Under the pieces are notes generated by a model. The model was given only the letters and a program-made list of their open reading frames with translations. It did no database searches and had not been told where the DNA came from. The position numbers and the translations under genes are program-made. Of a stretch of DNA of 14,008 bases, positions 8,626 through 14,008 are shown piece after piece (position 1 is the first letter of the stretch; each line of letters opens with the position of its first letter). Source of the stretch: an uncultured Bacteroidales bacterium (GTDB lineage: Bacteria > Bacteroidota > Bacteroidia > Bacteroidales > UBA932); NCBI GenBank assembly GCA_902491795.1, contig CABUIX010000055.1, positions 1-14,008 on the forward strand. Reading direction: 5' to 3'.

Positions 8626-11109
8626 ATGAGCATTATGAATCAATTATTGAAAAATATACTCAGGACAGCGCTTGCGGGTATTGCAGCTGGGGCTTTGGCG
8701 GTCTCCTGCAATGACAAATTCGACCTTGAACTTCCGCTTTCCGTCAATTCGCACAAGCTGTCGATTCCGAAGGAGTCAGGCTCCACGCATATTCTCGTCT
8801 ATTCCGACGGCAAATGGACAGCCGGATTCACAGAGGCGGCTGACTGGGTGTCACTCAACAAACTGTCCGGAGAGGGCAATCACGACCTCGTGCTTTCCTG
8901 GTCCGCCAACTACGGCATTGCAAGGAAAGTGGGCATCGTCCTGAACAAAGGCAGCCTTTGCGACACGATTACCGTCACCCAGGCCGGCAGCCTGAGCGAC
9001 ATCTCATTGGGATTCAGCAATTCCGCTATGAATCTTCTCAAGACATCGGCCAGCATATCCGCTCCTATCAGCACAAACCTGATGTACGACCTTGACAGAA
9101 TCACAGCGGAGACTCTCTTCCTCGGCGCAGAGGGGGACACTCTCGCAATTGTCAAGATGGGCGAAGAGGAAGCGGCATCCGGCTACGAGCCTTGGCTGAC
9201 AGCCAAAGCAATCACCAGCAAAAACTTCAAGTTCGATGTCACCGAGAATACCTCCGAAGCCCCGAGGACAGCCGTCATAACAATGTATGTGGAGGACGCC
9301 ACCGGCGAGAACCGCAAGTCTTCTATGACTGTAACCCAGGGCATTTCCGAGCCTGTATTCTCACTTTCTGAAGATTCAGGTGAATACGCCGGATACAAAG
9401 GCACATATTCAGTAGAGACCCTGGACAACAACATCTACGCATACACCAACAACTACAGCCTCACAGTCAATTACTCCAATCCTGACGACGAGGAGAACAA
9501 ATGGCTGAGCGGGGTCAAACTGACAGGAACATCGCTGGATTTCTCAGTATCCAAGAACGAGAGCGGGGCTGACAGGACTGCCACCATCGTTATGGAGTAT
9601 TCCGACGATTCCGGAAACAGCATCAGCAGTTCATTCGTTGTCAGCCAGCTTGCTTATCCTGACCCACTCTCATTCGAGGAACTCAGGGCACTGGCACCGG
9701 GAGAACTCACATCGAAACAGTACATAGAGGGCTACGTTGTCAGCGATCCGGGAAGCGCCAACATTGCCAAAAACACCCAGACCGCGCAGTTCAAGTTTGA
9801 CTTCAACGAGAACTACAAGACCTCTTACCTTGAGAGCATCGACGGGCGATATGGCGTAATGCTGAAATTCAAGACCGTGGAGGACAATATCATAGAGAGA
9901 TATTCCAAGGTCCGCATAGCAATCGAGGGAGCCAAGCTCCAGAGATATGACAATCCAGTCCGCTACGTGGTTTCAGGGCTCACTGCCGAGAGTGTCATCG
10001 AGGCCGGAACACCTGACTCATTCCTGGTACCTGCCAAGAAGAGGAAGATTTCAGAGCTCACCGACAATGACATCTACACTTTAGTTGACCTTCAGGATGT
10101 GGAGATTCTCGCAAAGGACGGATCTTACACGAACTGCACCGACGGATACAGCATCCGGGACGATGGAAAGGGCATCAACCCTTCCGGTACCACATCCGCT
10201 CCGAGATGGGACACCGCACCGCTGATGGTGACCGACACTGAAGGCAGTTTCATATCTCTCCTGACCAACTCTTACGTGGCCTGGAGAAGAGAGCCTTTAG
10301 GCAGCAACAACCCGACATTCCTTCCACAGGGCTCAGGAACAATACACGGAGTAATCGTGTTCGAGGAAAACCCGAGGTACGGCAGCTACTCCAAATACCA
10401 GGTCCGTGCAATGGTGGAGGAAGACATTGAACTGGAAAACAGTCCATTCTCAAATACCATCGTGGAATGGAACTGGAACGATAAAGTCAACAACATTGTC
10501 CCGGAAAAGGGAGAAGGTACTATGAATGTCTATGGAGCTACCTTCGCGCTTTCCACTGACTTCAACAATACTGTCAGCAAAGACGCTACCGGCTCTAACC
10601 AGAAAGGACTCATTCCGAGCGCCGCAATCAAACTGACCAATTCCTGGTGGGATTTCACCGCGGACGAGGGGAAATATTTCGACATCAATTTCTCAACGGC
10701 AGGACTCAACGGAAGCAATTTAGTTGTGGGCATTGTCTGGGGACACGGAGAGATGGGCAACACGACACTTGACTCGCCTGCGCACTGGAAGATGCTGTAC
10801 TCAGTGGACGGAGGAACCACCTTCAAAGATGTTGACGGCGGAATTCTCAAGAACCGTTCAGTAGTATGGTATACGACAACCTCACAGGACAGCTGTCCTG
10901 GATTCGAGGAGTATCTGAGAAAGCTTCCGGCCGAGTGCTTCGGCAAGGAGAATGTGACAGTGAGATTCCAGGTGGCGGACAAAGTGACCGACATCAGTCC
11001 AAAGATTTCGGCAAGCGACTGGCAGAACAACCTTGGAATCGAAAAAGGAACACTGACAAACAAGTCCACCGGAATCAGAATCGGAACTCTCACAGTACGT
11101 TATAATTAA
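8626..11109 (+). CDS. BACON and DUF5689 domain surface lipoprotein, first paralogue
   Basis: An 827-residue lipoprotein with lipobox LAVSC (Cys28) followed by ND. It could also start at ATG 8635, with no effect on the mature protein. Three Ig-like/BACON-type modules lie at about 36-121 (ADWVSLNKLSG, ITVTQAG), 122-240 (ending MTVTQGIS) and 241-343 (ending FVVSQLA). Residues 345-601 resemble DUF5689: YIEGYVVSDPGS, SYLESIDGRYGVML, YSKVRIAIEGAKL, ISELTDNDIYTLVDLQDVEI and GSGTIHGVIVFEE, consistent with repeated OB-fold strands. Residues 605-827 form a C-terminal beta domain (YFDINFSTAGL, CFGKENVTVRFQV, LTVRYN). There is no catalytic motif, so it is probably a binding or scaffolding protein of the SusCD complex. 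The gene downstream has the same plan and many matching motifs. The DUF5689 label rests on pattern recall. Confidence 0.85.
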   Translation: MSIMNQLLKNILRTALAGIAAGALAVSCNDKFDLELPLSVNSHKLSIPKESGSTHILVYSDGKWTAGFTEAADWVSLNKLSGEGNHDLVLSWSANYGIARKVGIVLNKGSLCDTITVTQAGSLSDISLGFSNSAMNLLKTSASISAPISTNLMYDLDRITAETLFLGAEGDTLAIVKMGEEEAASGYEPWLTAKAITSKNFKFDVTENTSEAPRTAVITMYVEDATGENRKSSMTVTQGISEPVFSLSEDSGEYAGYKGTYSVETLDNNIYAYTNNYSLTVNYSNPDDEENKWLSGVKLTGTSLDFSVSKNESGADRTATIVMEYSDDSGNSISSSFVVSQLAYPDPLSFEELRALAPGELTSKQYIEGYVVSDPGSANIAKNTQTAQFKFDFNENYKTSYLESIDGRYGVMLKFKTVEDNIIERYSKVRIAIEGAKLQRYDNPVRYVVSGLTAESVIEAGTPDSFLVPAKKRKISELTDNDIYTLVDLQDVEILAKDGSYTNCTDGYSIRDDGKGINPSGTTSAPRWDTAPLMVTDTEGSFISLLTNSYVAWRREPLGSNNPTFLPQGSGTIHGVIVFEENPRYGSYSKYQVRAMVEEDIELENSPFSNTIVEWNWNDKVNNIVPEKGEGTMNVYGATFALSTDFNNTVSKDATGSNQKGLIPSAAIKLTNSWWDFTADEGKYFDINFSTAGLNGSNLVVGIVWGHGEMGNTTLDSPAHWKMLYSVDGGTTFKDVDGGILKNRSVVWYTTTSQDSCPGFEEYLRKLPAECFGKENVTVRFQVADKVTDISPKISASDWQNNLGIEKGTLTNKSTGIRIGTLTVRYN

Positions 11110-11121
11110 TTGGAACTCAGT

Positions 11122-13545
11122 ATGAAAACAGATATCAGAATAAAAGAAATCATTTCCGCATTTCTTGCCGCCGCTGCTGTGGTGTCGTCCTGCGATGTGG
11201 ATGACGCCGCCGATATCCCTCTCGTGGAACTCGGAGCCAACGGCAAGGAGTATGTAGTGGAGGCAGAGGCGTCCACTGTGGAAATCCCGGTATTCTCAAA
11301 CGGCGCATATCACATTGAGCGGACTGAAGATACCGACTGGTTGGAACTTGACAGCTGGGAGGGCAACGGTGACGGCACAGTCACCGCCTCCTGCTCATTC
11401 AACGAGGAATTCAAGAGAATGACAGGAATCGTCCTCTGCAGCGATGTTGACTCAAGAAGGGACACTGTTTATATCAAGCAGAAAGGTCTTATGACCGCTG
11501 TCCTCTCGAAAGAGAACACTTCCATCATTGCGGACGGAGCCGGTGGAAAACTCGAGGAGTCAGTGATCACAAATGTGCCGTTCTCATATTTCACCGTGGA
11601 GAAGGTTTTCCCTGAAGGAGCAGACTCCACCTGGATCGAGAGCATTGACATTCCTGATTCTGAAAGCGAAGAACGTGTAATGTCAATTGTGACAGCCGCC
11701 AACCCTGACGAGATAAACCCGCGAACCGCAACCATATATTTCTCATACACTGACGGCTGGGGAGACAAAGTGGCCCTGTCGCTGAACATCGTGCAGAGAA
11801 ACGCCAAAGAGGGCATCGGACGCGAGGTTTCGATAAAAGACGTGATGGACAATTACGCAACCGGCAAAGAAATCTCCGATTATATCATCATCGAGGGCTA
11901 TGTAGTCAGCAACACTGACAGCGGGAACGCAGGCGAGAACGAACAGATAACCACCTCCGCCATCGACTACAACGGGTCGAAGACAACCGTATATCTTGAG
12001 GCTCTTGACGGAAGCTGCGGCGTGGCCCTGATCACCGCCACACCTGCAGACAACTCTTTCAACCAGTTCGACAAGGTCCAGATCCTGCTGCACGGCGCAA
12101 CTGCGGTGTTCAGCACAGATCCGGACAGAGTGACAATCAAGAATGTCACCAAGAATATGATTGTGTCCCAGATAGCCGGAACCAAGGGCTCGATACCGGT
12201 CAAGGAGAAGTATATGAACGAGCTGACGGACAGCGATGTATATACTTATGTGACATTGAAGGATGTGGAATTCCCTGTCAGAAAGGGAGCCATCACTCCG
12301 GTGAATGAAGGATACGCCATCGGCACAAACGCCAGCCGTCTGTCAAAATATCCCCTGCTTGTCAGGGACATAAACGGAGACCATCTCTATATGTATACGA
12401 ACACTGTCTGCCTTTACAGAAATGACGGAACCCGCCTTCCTTACGGTTCCGGAAAGATAAGCGGAGTGGTTGTGCACGAACGGTTCTCCAGATTCGAATG
12501 GAGAGACGGAGCTGATCCTGTCGAGATTGAAGAAGATGTCGAGCTCGGCAACATCGGGCGCTACCAGATACGGCACCAGTGCAAGGAGGATATATGGGGA
12601 CAGATGAATGACAGCGTCGAGGACAGTTTCTCCGCCCTTCTGACAGAATACCGTTTCTGGAATCCTGACAAGGCTGAAGAGGTATGCCGGCCTACATATG
12701 GCGAGAACGGATGGTTCACCCATACATACCAGGAGAAGTACACCGGTTCTGAAGCAAAGGAGTACACGATGGCCACATACAATCAGCATATGTGGGGCGC
12801 CGGCACCTACGAGTACCTCGGGCCTATGGGCAACAATGTGAACTATATGTTCGGAATGAACCTCGGCAACAAGAACGGCATCGGAATAGTTCTCGACCCT
12901 GCAAAAGAGCATTATAATGCTGATATGAGCAGCCTCGTAAGCTTCAATCCAGACGGAAGCATTGAATGGTGCGGACCTAATGCGACAAACGCTTATGCGA
13001 CAAGCCAGGCGAGCGGCATCAATTATGGCTCCTCCGGATCATACGGCAAAAGCAATGTCTCCGGAAACTGCTTCACGGCTTTCGCATCTCACTACTGGTG
13101 GGACTACGACAACAACAGGCCATACGGATGGCTTCTCAATTTCTCGACTGCCGGAATATCCACAAGCCATATATCGCTCCAGATTTCAGTTCTCAACACA
13201 GAGCAGAAATGGTATGCTCCAAGATTCTGGAAAGCGGAATGGTCCACCACGGATTCCCAGGCCGCCAAGGATGACAGCAGATGGAATCTCATCGGGGAAT
13301 ACACAGTTCCGGACGTATCAGTTTGGAGCAACACCCTGTACTCATCAATTGTCGCATACAAGGGAATCAACTTCGAGCTGCCGCAGGAGATTCTCGGAAA
13401 GGAGAATGTCTATATCAGGCTTGTTCCTGTCAATGACTTGTGCAGCAACGGTGCGGACTACGCCAACGCCAGGCTGATGGGCGGAGCGTCAGAGACGAAC
13501 CACTCCAGCGCAATTGAATATATAGCAATACGTTACAACAAATAA
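11122..13545 (+). CDS. BACON and DUF5689 domain surface lipoprotein, second paralogue
   Basis: I start this gene at ATG 11122 (807 residues). A TTG at 11110 in the same frame would add only four residues before the basic start MKTDIRIK, and the ATG gives a normal lipoprotein signal peptide with lipobox VVSSC (Cys24) followed by DVDD. Two BACON-like modules (35-122 with DTDWLELDSW and VYIKQKG; 123-230 ending LNIVQRN) precede a DUF5689-like region (235-490: IIEGYVVSN, VYLEALDGSCGVAL, FDKVQILLHGA, MNELTDSDVYTYVTLKDVEF, GSGKISGVVVHE). A long C-terminal beta domain (500-807) is rich in Trp, Tyr and Gly and includes WLLNFSTAGIS, LGKENVYIRLVPV and IAIRYNK. It has one module fewer than its neighbour but a longer C-terminal domain. 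No catalytic residues are recognised. It is the last gene of the operon, ending 21 bases before the terminator stem. Confidence 0.85.
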   Translation: MKTDIRIKEIISAFLAAAAVVSSCDVDDAADIPLVELGANGKEYVVEAEASTVEIPVFSNGAYHIERTEDTDWLELDSWEGNGDGTVTASCSFNEEFKRMTGIVLCSDVDSRRDTVYIKQKGLMTAVLSKENTSIIADGAGGKLEESVITNVPFSYFTVEKVFPEGADSTWIESIDIPDSESEERVMSIVTAANPDEINPRTATIYFSYTDGWGDKVALSLNIVQRNAKEGIGREVSIKDVMDNYATGKEISDYIIIEGYVVSNTDSGNAGENEQITTSAIDYNGSKTTVYLEALDGSCGVALITATPADNSFNQFDKVQILLHGATAVFSTDPDRVTIKNVTKNMIVSQIAGTKGSIPVKEKYMNELTDSDVYTYVTLKDVEFPVRKGAITPVNEGYAIGTNASRLSKYPLLVRDINGDHLYMYTNTVCLYRNDGTRLPYGSGKISGVVVHERFSRFEWRDGADPVEIEEDVELGNIGRYQIRHQCKEDIWGQMNDSVEDSFSALLTEYRFWNPDKAEEVCRPTYGENGWFTHTYQEKYTGSEAKEYTMATYNQHMWGAGTYEYLGPMGNNVNYMFGMNLGNKNGIGIVLDPAKEHYNADMSSLVSFNPDGSIEWCGPNATNAYATSQASGINYGSSGSYGKSNVSGNCFTAFASHYWWDYDNNRPYGWLLNFSTAGISTSHISLQISVLNTEQKWYAPRFWKAEWSTTDSQAAKDDSRWNLIGEYTVPDVSVWSNTLYSSIVAYKGINFELPQEILGKENVYIRLVPVNDLCSNGADYANARLMGGASETNHSSAIEYIAIRYNK

Positions 13546-13566
13546 AGGTAGTTTCATCCATTTCCA

Positions 13567-13605
13567 GAAAGAGGAGGACGGCTTTGAAGGCCATCCTCCT
13601 CTTTC
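13567..13605. terminator. Strong hairpin terminator between convergent genes
   Basis: GAAAGAGGAGGA (13567-13578) pairs perfectly with TCCTCCTCTTTC (13594-13605), and three more pairs form inside after one C/A mismatch, leaving a loop of about seven bases. It follows the last operon gene by 21 bases and precedes the stop codon of the minus-strand permease. The tail on the plus strand (ATTTATG) is only moderately T-rich. It probably ends the operon transcript and may also stop the opposing one. Confidence 0.85.
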
Positions 13606-13624
13606 ATTTATGTAAAATCCCGGA

Positions 13625-14008
13625 TTACACCAGAATATATCTCAGGACAAACAGCGCGGCGAGAATCCACATGGTGATGGAGATCTTCTTGAACTTGCCT
13701 GTCAATGCGTTAAGGACTACATAGGTAATCATACCCAGCATGATACCGTCGGAAATGCTGTAGGTCAACGGCATGAGAAGCATTGTCACGAATGCAGGAA
13801 TTGCATCGGCATAATCCTCCCAATCGATGCTCTTCACAGGAGCCGCCATCATCACGCCTACAATGAACAGGACAGGGCCTGTAGCTGCGGCTGGAATAGC
13901 AAGGAACAATGGCGAGAAGAAGAGAGCCGCTGCGAAGCAAACGGCAATGACGAATGACGTCAGACCTGTACGGCCGCCCTCTGAAACACCGGAAGCACTC
14001 TCAATATA
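13625..14008 (-). CDS. NCS2-family purine nucleobase permease (AzgA-like), C-terminal part
   Basis: The frame is open from the window edge (14008) to TAA at 13625-13627, giving the last 127 residues; the start lies outside. It begins YIESASGVSEGGRTGLTSFV, a signature of the AzgA-like branch of NCS2 permeases (bacterial hypoxanthine/guanine and adenine carriers). Hydrophobic segments follow (FVIAVCFAAALFF; LFLAIPAAATGPVLFIVGVMM), then IPAFVTMLLMPLTYSISDGI, a second hallmark, and a final segment WILAALFVLRYILV. This inner-membrane protein would bring purine bases into the cell by proton symport. It is convergent with the operon and so is transcribed separately. Its codon neighbourhood differs in one respect: it carries three CATG tetramers in 384 bases, against two in the 13 kb operon. 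Confidence 0.93.
   Translation of the reverse strand, partial: YIESASGVSEGGRTGLTSFVIAVCFAAALFFSPLFLAIPAAATGPVLFIVGVMMAAPVKSIDWEDYADAIPAFVTMLLMPLTYSISDGIMLGMITYVVLNALTGKFKKISITMWILAALFVLRYILV

Noticed and set aside
11110..11121. TTG start for the last operon gene, four codons upstream of the ATG
   Set aside because: The ATG at 11122 is followed directly by a normal basic N-terminus and lipoprotein signal peptide. The TTG would only add MELS.
12343..12912. 189-codon minus-strand open frame, and other long antisense frames such as 10530-11093
   Set aside because: They lie opposite well-supported genes, match no family and arise from the regular codon use of the sense strand.
1..14008. CRISPR arrays, tRNA or rRNA genes, insertion sequences
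   Set aside because: I saw no regularly spaced repeats, no cloverleaf or rRNA-like sequence, and no transposase frame or terminal inverted repeats.

Overview
The window reads as a Bacteroidota (most likely Bacteroidales) chromosome segment. The evidence is a SusC/SusD outer-membrane pair, several lipoproteins with BACON-like modules, acidic residues just after the lipobox cysteine, A/T-rich leaders without Shine-Dalgarno sequences, and a roughly balanced base composition. Species cannot be read from the sequence.

Layout: bases 1-311 are a non-coding leader with a GC hairpin (52-68) and an 8-bp inverted repeat (243-267). Six plus-strand genes then run from 312 to 13545 with gaps of 6 to 27 bases, so they look like one operon. 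In order they are: (1) a surface lipoprotein with a C-terminal endonuclease/exonuclease/phosphatase (EEP) domain, whose signal peptide is cut off from the rest by a frame break at a run of nine C (424-432); (2) a small BACON plus jelly-roll lipoprotein; (3) a SusC-like TonB-dependent transporter; (4) a SusD-like binding lipoprotein; (5) and (6) two paralogous lipoproteins of about 800 residues, each with BACON-like modules, a DUF5689-like (OB-fold type) domain and a C-terminal beta domain. A strong hairpin at 13567-13605 closes the operon. Converging on it from the minus strand is the 3' end of an NCS2-family (AzgA-like) purine permease that runs off the right edge.

How the genes may work together: the EEP enzyme would cut a phosphodiester or phosphomonoester substrate at the cell surface, the BACON/DUF5689/jelly-roll lipoproteins and SusD would hold the substrate or its products, and SusC would import them. 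There is no glycoside hydrolase, polysaccharide lyase or sulfatase in the window. The only recognisable enzyme is the EEP protein, and the neighbouring permease family carries nucleobases. I therefore infer a non-glycan SusCD locus, possibly for nucleic acids or another phosphodiester polymer. This is a hypothesis and not a demonstrated function.

The other notable signals are a strong depletion of the tetramer CATG across the whole operon and the possible phase-variable or artefactual frameshift in the first gene.
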